Positions 1 to 6,610 are shown, counted from the first letter of the stretch. The stretch: DNA of 9,862 nt from an uncultured Pirellulaceae bacterium (GCA_947259675.1 CAMYNE010000033.1:1-9862); one strand, 5' to 3'. The notes: generated by a model not told the origin, from the letters alone. Translations and numbers: made by a program.

Positions 1-76
1 CAAATTACCACCCTGATAGATTGTAGCCACTACCTTCAGCCTGAATGGCAAATATGGTCCAACTACGGATTTTAAA

Positions 77-730
77 TTGCGACTATTTCTTTTGATTTTG
101 GCCGTTTTACTGGTGCCGATTATTCCGTTTGTCATCTTCGGCGCCTATCTTGAGCCGACGATCGAATCGTGGATTGGCCATCCATCGCTAAGGGAAAAAC
201 CGGTCGCAGTTTTCATAATTGTGGTCTTGTCCTTAACCGTTGATATCCTGTTGCCGATTCCCTCGAGCTTTGTCGGAACCATTGCTGGGCAAATCCTCGG
301 AGCGTTCAGCGGGGCCGTTGCAACGTGGATTGGCCTGAATCTTTCGTGTGCATTGGGTTATTGGCTCGCCGCCAAGTGGGGGGCTCCAATCGCTCAGCGA
401 TTTTCTAAACAGGAATCTCTGGAGGACGTTGAGAACCTGGCTGAACGATGGGGAGTTTGGGCGCTAGTATTTTGTCGGGCCTTGCCTGTTGTGGCTGAAG
501 CGTCCGTATTGTTTGCCGGGCTTGGTCGAATGCCTGCGAAGTTGTTTTGGCCGGTGGTGCTTGCCGCAAATCTCGGTTTGGCTGTAGCCTACGCGGTATT
601 GGGACAATTGTCCGTTGAAAATGGTTGGGTTGGTTTAGCACTTGCGATTTCTTTGGCCGTGCCCGTCGCACTTCTTGCGGGATGGTTGTTCACGAAACAA
701 AAACGATCCCGTTCGACGATTCGTGAATAG
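77..730 (+). CDS. VTT/DedA-family (TVP38/TMEM64-like) inner-membrane protein
   Basis: A 217-residue, very hydrophobic protein with about five or six membrane segments (around residues 2-24, 43-60, 67-98, 125-150, 155-177 and 182-205). The VTT/DedA core is readable: a re-entrant PIPSS segment near residue 60, a glycine-rich stretch, GYWLAAKWG at 94-102, then FCRALPVVAE at 132-141 and AGLGRMP at 147-153, which match the family pattern F-x-R-x-x-P ... AG-x-x-x-M. Characterised DedA/VTT proteins act in lipid scrambling, undecaprenyl-phosphate recycling or membrane homeostasis; the substrate here cannot be read from sequence. The start is TTG. The frame is open back to a TAG at 17-19, but no ATG or GTG lies in between, and no clear ribosome binding site precedes it. 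The gene is 86 nt upstream of upp on the same strand and may be co-transcribed with it. Family call is fairly secure; exact role is not. Confidence 0.82.
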   Translation: MRLFLLILAVLLVPIIPFVIFGAYLEPTIESWIGHPSLREKPVAVFIIVVLSLTVDILLPIPSSFVGTIAGQILGAFSGAVATWIGLNLSCALGYWLAAKWGAPIAQRFSKQESLEDVENLAERWGVWALVFCRALPVVAEASVLFAGLGRMPAKLFWPVVLAANLGLAVAYAVLGQLSVENGWVGLALAISLAVPVALLAGWLFTKQKRSRSTIRE

Positions 731-740
731 TCAATGTCCC

Positions 741-769
741 TTTAACTAAGCGTGCGGGGCGACTATCAT
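741..769 (+). promoter_or_regulatory. Possible sigma70-type promoter for upp
   Basis: A TATCAT hexamer (764-769, five of six matches to TATAAT) lies 17 nt after TTTAAC (741-746), a poor -35 element with three of six matches. Transcription would begin about 40 nt before the upp start. The -35 weakness means this is only a candidate. Confidence 0.22.
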
Positions 770-816
770 TGTGACGAAGCTCGCATCCATTCCACAGGCA
801 GATCCGAACCATCCAA

Positions 817-1449
817 ATGCCGGCACCCAAGTTAATTGAGCATCCACTTGTCGACTGTCATTTGACAGTTTTGCGAGACAAAAACACCAGTTCAAGTGAA
901 TTTCGAAGCGCCGTTAATCGCTTGTCGACTTTGCTCGCCTACTCTGCGACGCACGATTTACAGACCACGGAAAAACCAATTGAAACGCCTATCCAAAAAA
1001 TGCTCGGGCGACAATTGCTCCATCGCATCGGCTTGGTCCCGATCCTTCGAGCCGGAATTGGGATGGTCGAAGTGATGCTCGATATGATCCCGACGTCCGA
1101 GGTCTGGCATCTGGGTTTGTACCGCGACGAACAAACTGCCGAACCGGTGCGGTACTACAGCAAGCTGCCAGAAAAGGCGCCAGTCGATGTGGCATTTGTG
1201 CTCGACCCAATGTTGGCAACGGGCGGTTCAGCCGTCATGGCCTGCAATGCTTTGAAGAAATGGGGCGTGCCTCTGATCAAGATGCTTTCGATCATTTCGG
1301 CGCCCGAAGGAATACAACGATTGCAAGAGGAGTGCCCGGATGTCGAGATTCACACCTGCCAGATCGACTTAATGCTAAATGAAGACAAGTTCATCGTACC
1401 GGGTCTTGGGGACGCGGGAGATCGCATATTCAATACGACAGGTCAGTAG
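817..1449 (+). CDS. upp: Uracil phosphoribosyltransferase
   Basis: A 210-residue protein, the usual length for bacterial UPRT. It converts uracil and PRPP to UMP and pyrophosphate in the cytoplasm (pyrimidine salvage). The family landmarks are present in order: PILRAG at 75-80 (phosphate-contacting loop), the PRPP-binding motif FVLDPMLATGGSAV at 127-140, and the C-terminal uracil-binding PGLGDAGDR at 195-203. The start is ATG with no evident Shine-Dalgarno. The last residues read FNTTGQ, where many homologues have FGTK, a minor variation. The stop is 12 nt before the ATG of the following zinc-ribbon gene, so the two are almost certainly co-transcribed, although no functional link is obvious. 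Confidence 0.97.
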   Translation: MPAPKLIEHPLVDCHLTVLRDKNTSSSEFRSAVNRLSTLLAYSATHDLQTTEKPIETPIQKMLGRQLLHRIGLVPILRAGIGMVEVMLDMIPTSEVWHLGLYRDEQTAEPVRYYSKLPEKAPVDVAFVLDPMLATGGSAVMACNALKKWGVPLIKMLSIISAPEGIQRLQEECPDVEIHTCQIDLMLNEDKFIVPGLGDAGDRIFNTTGQ

Positions 1450-1461
1450 TCTTTGCCTGAG

Positions 1462-2343
1462 ATGAGTTCGCCAATTCTTCAATGCCCGCTATGTTCTAAA
1501 CCGTTCGGAATTCTGCCGGAACAGGCTGGCCAGGCTATTCAATGTCCCAACTGTAATCAGGCGGTTCGGGTACCGCCTGAAATTGGGGCCAGCGTTCCGC
1601 CGGCGCCAAGCCAGCCGCCGCCGAATCAACCACTCGAAACAGAGGTCTTTGGCTGCCCGGTTTGCAGCGGTCAGTTTGCGATAACGCCGGATATGCAGGG
1701 ACAACAGGTCGGCTGCCCTCATTGCCAGTCGACGATCCTCATTCAGCCCGCTTCTTCGCCATTACCTGATCCGCCTTCGCCGAAAATCGAAGTTCGCAAG
1801 CGCGATCCGTCGGAAGAGGAAGTTGACGAGAGCGATTTGTTTGCACCGGGTTACCAACCAAAAACTGAAGAAAACTCAGCGGCCCAGCCGGTAAGCCAGG
1901 CGGAGGCGGATTCCTTCGATCAACAAGCGGAAATTCCACCCGTGACGCCCGGCTTGTCACAGGTTGTTGGGACTCCGCGAGAGGAAGCGAGCTCGCAAAC
2001 GGAACCCGCAGCGGAAACCGATGCGGAAACCGATGCGGAATATGAACCGGAAAACATCGACCATCTCCTGCCGCCGAGATTTGACGTGCTTGATCCCCAG
2101 CAACTGGCCCTGCGACGCCGTCACGATTCTGATCAAAAGGTTATTTTGCCGGATGGCAAGGGCGGGCTTAGCAAAGTCGATGATCGGTTCGTTACGATCA
2201 CGCACAAAGGTGAAGAGATTAACTTGATTTCGCTTCCGCCCGAACAGCTGCGACGAAAAAGGCAGATTCAAAACAGTATTGCGATCATTATCGGTGCGAT
2301 TGTGTTGGCGATCGTATTTGCACTGCTGCGCAAGTCGACTTGA
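1462..2343 (+). CDS. Tandem zinc-ribbon protein with C-terminal membrane anchor, function unknown
   Basis: A 293-residue protein counted from the ATG. An in-frame TTG at 1453 would add three residues; neither start has a good ribosome binding site. Two copies of a zinc ribbon are visible: Cys8-x2-Cys11 with Cys28-x2-Cys31, and Cys65-x2-Cys68 with Cys85-x2-Cys88. Both use exactly 16 residues between the cysteine pairs and share the pattern F-x-I-x-P-x-x-x-G-Q-x-x-x-CPxC, so they look like an internal duplication. They resemble the MJ0042-type zinc-finger segment found at the front of many planctomycete proteins. A proline-rich linker and a long acidic, low-complexity region (about 105-205) follow, then a more conserved-looking block (about 205-265), then one hydrophobic helix (about 268-289) ending RKST. 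This predicts a tail-anchored protein with the ribbons in the cytoplasm. It sits directly behind upp. No enzymatic domain is recognisable and I do not assign a function. Confidence 0.85.
   Translation: MSSPILQCPLCSKPFGILPEQAGQAIQCPNCNQAVRVPPEIGASVPPAPSQPPPNQPLETEVFGCPVCSGQFAITPDMQGQQVGCPHCQSTILIQPASSPLPDPPSPKIEVRKRDPSEEEVDESDLFAPGYQPKTEENSAAQPVSQAEADSFDQQAEIPPVTPGLSQVVGTPREEASSQTEPAAETDAETDAEYEPENIDHLLPPRFDVLDPQQLALRRRHDSDQKVILPDGKGGLSKVDDRFVTITHKGEEINLISLPPEQLRRKRQIQNSIAIIIGAIVLAIVFALLRKST
2011..2040 (+). repeat. 12-bp in-frame tandem microrepeat in the acidic linker
   Basis: The unit GCGGAAACCGAT occurs at 2011-2022 and 2023-2034, followed by a half unit GCGGAA. It encodes A-E-T-D repeated in the disordered acidic linker of the zinc-ribbon protein. 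Length variation between strains would be expected here and would keep the frame. Confidence 0.75.
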
Positions 2344-2356
2344 AACGGCCCGTTTC
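2342..2356. terminator. Hairpin between convergent genes, possible bidirectional terminator
   Basis: GAAACGG-C-CCGTTTC is a 15-bp near-perfect palindrome (about a 6-bp stem if three bases form the loop). It overlaps the TGA stop of the zinc-ribbon gene and lies 11 nt from the galE stop. Only 24 nt separate the two convergent genes. There is no T-run on either side, so intrinsic termination is possible but not demonstrated by sequence. Confidence 0.35.
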
Positions 2357-2367
2357 GGATTGCTGCC

Positions 2368-3363
2368 TCATTCTTCGTTAATTTTGTTATAGCCGGTTGG
2401 ATGAGAACGATGCCAATTCCAGGCGGTTTCTACGATCGGTTTGATTTCCCGATATTCAGGCACCCAACCTAGAACCTCTCGAGCTTTGGATGCATTTGCT
2501 ACAAGCTCGGGTGGATCGCCAGGGCGACGAGGTCCAACAACTTCCTTGATGTCACAGCCTGTGACTTCGCGACAAGCTGCGATTACTTCTCGAACACTAT
2601 AGCCGCGTTCGGTGCCAAGGTTGACTTTGATGCCTTCGCCAAGTTTGATTCGTTCGAGAGCTGCCAAATGAGCCGCGCTGAGATCGTCGACGTGGATATA
2701 GTCGCGGATGCAGGTCTTATCAGGTGTCGGCCAATCGTCTCCATAGATCGAGATGTATTCGCGCTGCCCCAGGGCAACCTGCAACACGATGGGAATCAAG
2801 TGCGATTCCGGATTGTGATCTTCGCCGATTTGGTTATCGGCCGAGGCGCCTGCGGCGTTGAAATATCGCAGTGCGGCGAATCCGAAATCGTATGCGTGGG
2901 CATAATCCGTTAAAGCTCGTTCAATGACCAGCTTGGTGAACCCATACGGATTGACTGGTGCTTGCGTCTCCGCTTCGGATATCGGAACCGTTTCGGGAAT
3001 GCCATACGTCGCACAGGTGCTCGAAAAGACGATTTTCTTAACGTTCGTTCGTCGCATTGATTCGAGCAGAGAGATCGCCGCGACGACATTGTTTTGGTAG
3101 TACTTAGCCGGCTCCGCGACGGATTCACCGACAAGTGCGCATGCTGCAAAATGCATAACCGCGTCGATCTTATGATCGCCCAATAATTGCTCGACAAGCT
3201 GACGATCTGCCATCTCACCGACGACCAGTTCGCCGACTTTTACCGCAGAAGCGAATCCCGTCGACAGATTGTCCAGAACGATCACCTTGTGGCCATGCCG
3301 ATCCAAAAGGCGATTCATGTGCGAACCGATATACCCCGCGCCACCAACAACCAGAATATTCAT
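2368..3363 (-). CDS. galE: UDP-glucose 4-epimerase
   Basis: A 331-residue extended short-chain dehydrogenase/reductase that interconverts UDP-glucose and UDP-galactose using tightly bound NAD. Seen: the nucleotide-binding GGAGYIG near residues 7-13, the DNLSTG stretch at 31-36 that follows the second beta strand, the catalytic pair Tyr140-x3-Lys144 (NPYGFTK), and FSSTCATYG at 113-121, where Thr116 takes the place of the usual catalytic Ser/Thr. The C-terminal half (RYFNAAGA, DYIHVDDL, RRPGDPPELVA) is typical of GalE. The frame extends ten codons upstream to an ATG at 3393. I prefer the ATG at 3363 because the Rossmann strand (MNILVVGG) starts there and a GGGGA lies 4 nt before it. It begins 44 nt after the large glycosyltransferase stop on the same strand, suggesting one operon in which GalE supplies UDP-galactose or a similar donor. 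Confidence 0.95.
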   Translation of the reverse strand: MNILVVGGAGYIGSHMNRLLDRHGHKVIVLDNLSTGFASAVKVGELVVGEMADRQLVEQLLGDHKIDAVMHFAACALVGESVAEPAKYYQNNVVAAISLLESMRRTNVKKIVFSSTCATYGIPETVPISEAETQAPVNPYGFTKLVIERALTDYAHAYDFGFAALRYFNAAGASADNQIGEDHNPESHLIPIVLQVALGQREYISIYGDDWPTPDKTCIRDYIHVDDLSAAHLAALERIKLGEGIKVNLGTERGYSVREVIAACREVTGCDIKEVVGPRRPGDPPELVANASKAREVLGWVPEYREIKPIVETAWNWHRSHPTGYNKINEE

Positions 3364-3407
3364 TAAGTCCCCGTTCCCGACGCCATCAAGCATCCATTTT
3401 TCGTTGC

Positions 3408-5210
3408 CTACGCAGCTCTCAAAGATTGCTCTTCAGTTGAAATCAAATGTGCAACCGTTCTCCTTGGTTGATGTTGCTTTGACCAACTGTAAGCAAATTC
3501 TTCAGCCGTTGTCCGGTAATGGTGATAGTGTTTGACAAGTTCGTCAATGCAGTTTGGCAAGTCATTCTGATCCGCGGCCACGATACCAACTGCGCCGACA
3601 GGTGTGTCGTCTGGATTCAGCGATAAAGTGGCGATTTGCACGTTTTTGACACTGGCATTTGAATCGTGGAAAGCGTTGCGAAATCTGATTCCGACTTTGT
3701 GAGTCTCTGGCAACAACCGAAAAAACGCCGCCGAATCAGCGAACTCGCGGCGATGCCCGACGACCTGACACGCTGCGCAGATCAGATTTCCGCGGGCATC
3801 ATTTTGTTCGACTTCAATGCGTGCGAAAACTCCCGGTGCGTCCGGCCAATGCCAATCAAAACTCAACACCATACCCGTCTCGCCTTGAGCTGGCTCAAAC
3901 GTCATCTCAAAAGGATGTCGAAATTGATCAAACGAAACCACCCCACCGGGCAAGGGTACATTATTAGAGTCAAACTTTAGTTCGTGCGTGTCCAATTTGC
4001 GGACAAGATTGTCTTGAGTCACGAGTCGCCTGACATGTTGGAAAATCGGACGCTGTAACTGCTCCGACAACCAGCTACCCGATGGAACGATGACGGGTTT
4101 ACCGCAGCTTAACAATTCTCCGAGGACGCCCGCGCGCCGACTGAAGTAAGCGCGACTGTCGTAAAAAAGTAGTCCACAGTCCGCAGATTTGATGAACTCA
4201 ATATAGGCTTGATCGGTCAACGGGTGAGCCAGGTATTCGACTGGCGCTTCCGCCAAACTGGCTTCGATGGGCTGGTTTAATTCCAATTTTGACTTGGCCG
4301 AACGCTGAACCGCAATCTTGACTTTGCCGGTTGCGATGTGCGTCGTCCAGATTTGATCGACCAAAGGTTGTAAATAATCCAGGTGACCTTTTTCACGACG
4401 AATGCCACCGGGACACGTCAGCCTCAACGGTCGATCTGGTTGCATTTTGATGGATTGCGATTTCGAATCGCCAACCGGATCGGCAAATACTTTTCCGAAA
4501 GCCGGCGACACCGGATAAGGCAATACGTCAAATGTGCCCACTTGCAGACGATTGTACTGGTCGGCCAATGTTTCCGAAGTCGTATAGAAATGAAGACTGT
4601 GATACGGGATGCGTGCGAGGGCTGCGTCAAAACACGACTGAATCGCCAGGGCCACGTCCTGTTGTTCGTCATATTCGGGCGTTCTGCCATCAAACAGATT
4701 GAAATGAAATTGCAAATGCCAGTGGAGTTGCAATGATCTCGGATGATTTGAAAGAAATGCTGCCAACCCCATCAGCTCCAATTCAGAGACGGTCGTAAAG
4801 AACGCGTGGTCTCCGTTACTGAACAAGGATGAACCAAAAAATCGTTGGCAGTCCTTTGCGAAACCCCGGATGAACGTTTCACGACGGTTGCGGTGCCGTC
4901 GCTCTCGTAGAAAACGAGTCAAGTTGGCAAGCGAACGCTTCTTTGAGTCGTATCTTAAGAAGTTGGTTTTTGCTCGCGTCAAATGACGGAGCCCGGCGAG
5001 GTAACTGTCTTTTTGGTAAGTCGTCTGGCGAAAAACCCTGCGCACTTCTCCCAATTGATCAATCGAGTCGCATCGGCCAAGACGGGAGTGAGTTCCGATC
5101 GTGGTTTTGAATCCCATGTCGATTGCAGCCTCAGCGACACAACGCGCATAGTCGGCGTGATGCCCGCCGGGTTGCTGTAGTGAATGATCGATGAGGAAAA
5201 AGTTGGCCAA
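3408..5210 (-). CDS. Large GT-B (GT4-like) glycosyltransferase with an inserted beta-rich domain
   Basis: About 600 residues from a TTG at 5210. The frame is open to an ATG at 5288, but that start adds 26 charged residues that do not look like a domain. The TTG has a full AAGGAG at 5218-5223 with 7-nt spacing and is followed at once by the first strand of a GT-B fold (FFLIDHSLQQPGGH). Second-domain landmarks: PGGIRREKGH at about 267-276 (the 'reKG' start of the nucleotide-sugar half) and FYDSRAYFSRRAGVLGELLS at about 349-368, followed by CGKPVIVP. This matches the subfamily with Y-x(2)-R-x-x-G-x-x-x-E instead of the classical E-x7-E: the second Glu is present and the first is Ser. The usual closing segment (VGAVGIVAADQNDLPNCIDELV) appears only near residue 538, after about 145 extra residues that look beta-rich. 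Likely cytoplasmic or membrane-peripheral, acting in glycan assembly with galE downstream. Donor and acceptor unknown. Confidence 0.8.
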   Translation of the reverse strand: MANFFLIDHSLQQPGGHHADYARCVAEAAIDMGFKTTIGTHSRLGRCDSIDQLGEVRRVFRQTTYQKDSYLAGLRHLTRAKTNFLRYDSKKRSLANLTRFLRERRHRNRRETFIRGFAKDCQRFFGSSLFSNGDHAFFTTVSELELMGLAAFLSNHPRSLQLHWHLQFHFNLFDGRTPEYDEQQDVALAIQSCFDAALARIPYHSLHFYTTSETLADQYNRLQVGTFDVLPYPVSPAFGKVFADPVGDSKSQSIKMQPDRPLRLTCPGGIRREKGHLDYLQPLVDQIWTTHIATGKVKIAVQRSAKSKLELNQPIEASLAEAPVEYLAHPLTDQAYIEFIKSADCGLLFYDSRAYFSRRAGVLGELLSCGKPVIVPSGSWLSEQLQRPIFQHVRRLVTQDNLVRKLDTHELKFDSNNVPLPGGVVSFDQFRHPFEMTFEPAQGETGMVLSFDWHWPDAPGVFARIEVEQNDARGNLICAACQVVGHRREFADSAAFFRLLPETHKVGIRFRNAFHDSNASVKNVQIATLSLNPDDTPVGAVGIVAADQNDLPNCIDELVKHYHHYRTTAEEFAYSWSKQHQPRRTVAHLISTEEQSLRAA

Positions 5211-5217
5211 AGACTGG

Positions 5218-5223
5218 CTCCTT
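5218..5223 (-). promoter_or_regulatory. Shine-Dalgarno that fixes the TTG start of the large glycosyltransferase
   Basis: On the minus strand AAGGAG is followed by CCAGTCT (7 nt) and then TTG at 5210. It is the clearest ribosome binding site in the window and points to the TTG over the ATG 26 codons upstream. Confidence 0.7.
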
Positions 5224-5303
5224 CGATGCGAACCAGAACCCAACGTTCGTTGTGGACCGGTTAGCCTGTGTTCGCGTTGTATGTGCAAGTGAAATTCCGG
5301 CGG

Positions 5304-5333
5304 ATATTACAGACAAGAATTCAATCAGGTCAA
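5304..5333 (-). promoter_or_regulatory. Candidate sigma70-type promoter for the large glycosyltransferase-galE unit
   Basis: On the minus strand TTGACC (5333-5328, five of six) is followed after 18 nt by TAATAT (5309-5304, four of six). Transcription would start near 5297 and give a leader of about 87 nt before the TTG start. If it is used, the ATG at 5288 lies only about 10 nt inside the transcript. Confidence 0.35.
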
Positions 5334-5417
5334 TCGCAACAGGAATCCGCCGTCGTTGCTAGCGTTTGTCATACATCGGTTTGCTCCGCGAACCAGCATT
5401 TTTGTAGTTCCGCAATC

Positions 5418-5429
5418 CATGTAAACATG
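5418..5429. promoter_or_regulatory. Palindrome CATGTAAACATG, possible operator
   Basis: Two 5-bp arms, CATGT and ACATG, flank AA. The site sits 23 bp upstream of the plus-strand -35 candidate and roughly 85 bp upstream of the minus-strand one, where a regulator of both operons could bind. A 10-bp match can arise by chance. Confidence 0.2.
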
Positions 5430-5452
5430 CTTTTTTTGTTGCTCGATTGCAA

Positions 5453-5480
5453 TTGACTTCACGAGCGTTTTTTCAATAAA
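5453..5480 (+). promoter_or_regulatory. Candidate sigma70-type promoter for the GT-A-like gene
   Basis: TTGACT (5453-5458, five of six) is followed after 16 nt by AATAAA (5475-5480, four of six) in an A/T-rich context. Transcription would begin about 35 nt before the ATG at 5522. Confidence 0.35.
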
Positions 5481-5521
5481 AACCACTGACATATTTGCAA
5501 CCCAAACAGCGTAATCAACGA

Positions 5522-6418
5522 ATGTCAAAACAACATCACGTAATCATCCTGCCATACTATTGTCAGGACGAAATCAATCGTTATCTCAAAATTGCCCGGC
5601 TGATGCAGAGCTTTCCCAAGCAGAATGTTTCGCACAGCTTTTTGCTCACAGCCAGCCCTTTGGCGGAATTTAGTCAAGAACTTCTCGAGGCTTATTCGCA
5701 AATCGCTCCCACTCGTCATTTCAAATGCCCATCGCAAGTCTTTGGATACCCGGAAGGGCCGACCGCGATGTACTGGGATGCCATGGATTTTGTCGCGAAA
5801 GAATATCAAGGCAGCACGGGTTTCAGTCTCTGGCTGGAATCGGATATGTGTCCAGCGAAACCAAATTGGCTGGAACGGCTGTCCAACGAATGGTATCACG
5901 ATGAAACGCCCGTGATGATGGGCTGTTACGTTCCCGAGGTTTTCAAATATCGGTTGTTCCGACAGCCAAAGTTGATTCTTGATCCCCACGTGAATGGAGG
6001 GGCCTGTTACGCGATCAACTTTTCAAACGTCATGCCGCCCGAAGCACGAATTGGTGTCTTTGACATGTCTGTCTACGGCCATGCAAAACTGGTCGGACAG
6101 GTGAGAGCTTCCCAGCAGATCACGTTTTCAAACACACACCGGGTCCGCCGCGATTTGTTGGATCCGGAAAAAGTTCTTTTGCACGGTTTCATGCAGGACA
6201 AGGACACCTTTATTGATCAATGCGTGAAGCCTTTGACGACCGTCGAAATGAAGTCTGCGAACTGGTCGCCCGTGCGCGATCAAATTGAGAGTTGGCAGCG
6301 TCGGGTGCGAGTCCAATTCGTGCGTCGTGGTCACCGGGCGATGTTGGAGAACATGTTGTTAGCCAAAGAGCGGCTCGAGAAAGACCACGGTCGCAAACAG
6401 ATTCGACCAGCCGCGTAG
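5522..6418 (+). CDS. Putative GT-A-fold glycosyltransferase
   Basis: A 298-residue protein from the ATG at 5522; a TTG at 5495 would add nine residues that do not look structured. No clear ribosome binding site is present. The N-terminus reads as a Rossmann-like beta strand (HHVIILPYY). The key feature is a DxD-type metal/nucleotide-sugar site, LWLESDMCP at 103-111 (Glu106-Ser107-Asp108). It is followed by HVNGGACYAIN at 155-165, which resembles the 'H-x-NG-x-x-x-Y' acceptor-side motif of several GT-A families, and HGFMQDKD at 221-228, where a histidine could complete the metal site. The last 50 residues are basic and helical (WQRRVRVQFVRRGHR), possibly for membrane contact. Likely to transfer a sugar from a nucleotide donor during assembly of a surface glycan. 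The exact CAZy family cannot be given from sight. The gene ends in three different consecutive in-frame stops. Confidence 0.72.
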   Translation: MSKQHHVIILPYYCQDEINRYLKIARLMQSFPKQNVSHSFLLTASPLAEFSQELLEAYSQIAPTRHFKCPSQVFGYPEGPTAMYWDAMDFVAKEYQGSTGFSLWLESDMCPAKPNWLERLSNEWYHDETPVMMGCYVPEVFKYRLFRQPKLILDPHVNGGACYAINFSNVMPPEARIGVFDMSVYGHAKLVGQVRASQQITFSNTHRVRRDLLDPEKVLLHGFMQDKDTFIDQCVKPLTTVEMKSANWSPVRDQIESWQRRVRVQFVRRGHRAMLENMLLAKERLEKDHGRKQIRPAA

Positions 6419-6449
6419 TGATAACCAGGGTGATCGGTAGTTTTTTTCG

Positions 6450-6472
6450 ACCTCTCCCAACTTGGGAGAGGT
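6450..6472. repeat. Strong 10-bp hairpin, possible dispersed repeat
   Basis: ACCTCTCCCA and TGGGAGAGGT pair perfectly across a three-base ACT loop. A run of seven T (6441-6447) lies before the hairpin on the + strand rather than after it, so it is not a standard intrinsic terminator in either direction. It stands alone between the two plus-strand glycosyltransferase genes and could still trim or protect a transcript end. The compact GC-rich palindrome has the look of a dispersed intergenic repeat, which only a genome-wide search can show. Confidence 0.55.
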
Positions 6473-6497
6473 TGGGTCCTAAAGTAAGTGCCATTGG

Positions 6498-6512
6498 CCG
6501 CTGGCCCAGCGG
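6498..6512. repeat. 15-bp GC-rich palindrome
   Basis: CCGCTGG-C-CCAGCGG has 7-bp arms around one base. It lies 25 bp after the 6450-6472 hairpin. With that hairpin it may form one composite repeat of about 65 bp. It could also be a protein-binding site upstream of the GT4 gene. Confidence 0.45.
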
Positions 6513-6530
6513 TTAAACGAAAATTACGAC

Positions 6531-6605
6531 ATGCGTTTTGATAACGACAACATCTCACAGAACGACACAAATGGGAAATCGTTCGAAAACCTGTTCAACA
6601 GTTAA
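6531..6605 (+). CDS. Possible 24-codon upstream ORF ahead of the GT4 gene
   Basis: ATG at 6531 opens a frame of 24 codons (MRFDNDNISQNDTNG...) ending in TAA at 6603-6605, only 5 nt before the GT4 ATG and in a different frame. Asn and Asp make up an unusual share of it. The spacing is what translational coupling would need, and the GT4 gene has no visible ribosome binding site of its own. However, the small ORF has only a weak purine stretch (AAACGAAAA) upstream, and a frame this short can occur by chance. Confidence 0.2.
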   Translation: MRFDNDNISQNDTNGKSFENLFNS

Positions 6606-6610
6606 CAATC

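Larger units (their letters stand above)
5211..5521. other. 311-bp divergent intergenic region between glycosyltransferase operons
   Basis: This stretch separates the two glycosyltransferase units, which start in opposite directions. It holds a strong ribosome binding site for the minus-strand gene at its left edge, one promoter candidate on each strand, a CATGT-AA-ACATG palindrome, and T-rich runs in its right third. Two open frames cross it (62 codons on + from 5268 and 67 codons on - from 5528), but their products look random, they overlap real genes or each other, and I do not call them genes. Confidence 0.7.

Noticed and set aside
405..671. 88-codon open frame on the minus strand inside the VTT gene
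   Set aside because: It is a shadow of a well-supported membrane protein gene; its product is Arg/Gln/Pro-rich with no domain.
1964..2227. 87-codon plus-strand frame with many Arg, Lys and Asn
   Set aside because: It is a frame-shifted reading of the acidic linker of the zinc-ribbon protein; the RKPM repeats come from the 12-bp microrepeat.
4085..4165. Inactive glycosyltransferase because the first Glu of E-x7-E is missing
   Set aside because: The motif fits a recognised subfamily pattern (Y..R..G...E....GKPV), in which that position is not Glu; loss of activity cannot be inferred.
3408..5288. Fusion or frameshift in the large glycosyltransferase
   Set aside because: The frame is continuous and both halves of the GT-B fold are present and in order around the insert.
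5268..5528. Two open frames (62 codons on +, 67 codons on -) in the divergent region
   Set aside because: They overlap each other, have random-looking composition and no ribosome binding sites, and cover the promoter candidates.
6450..6472. Intrinsic terminator after the GT-A-like gene
   Set aside because: The T-run is upstream of the hairpin on + and reads as A-run on -, so it lacks the U-tract required after the stem.
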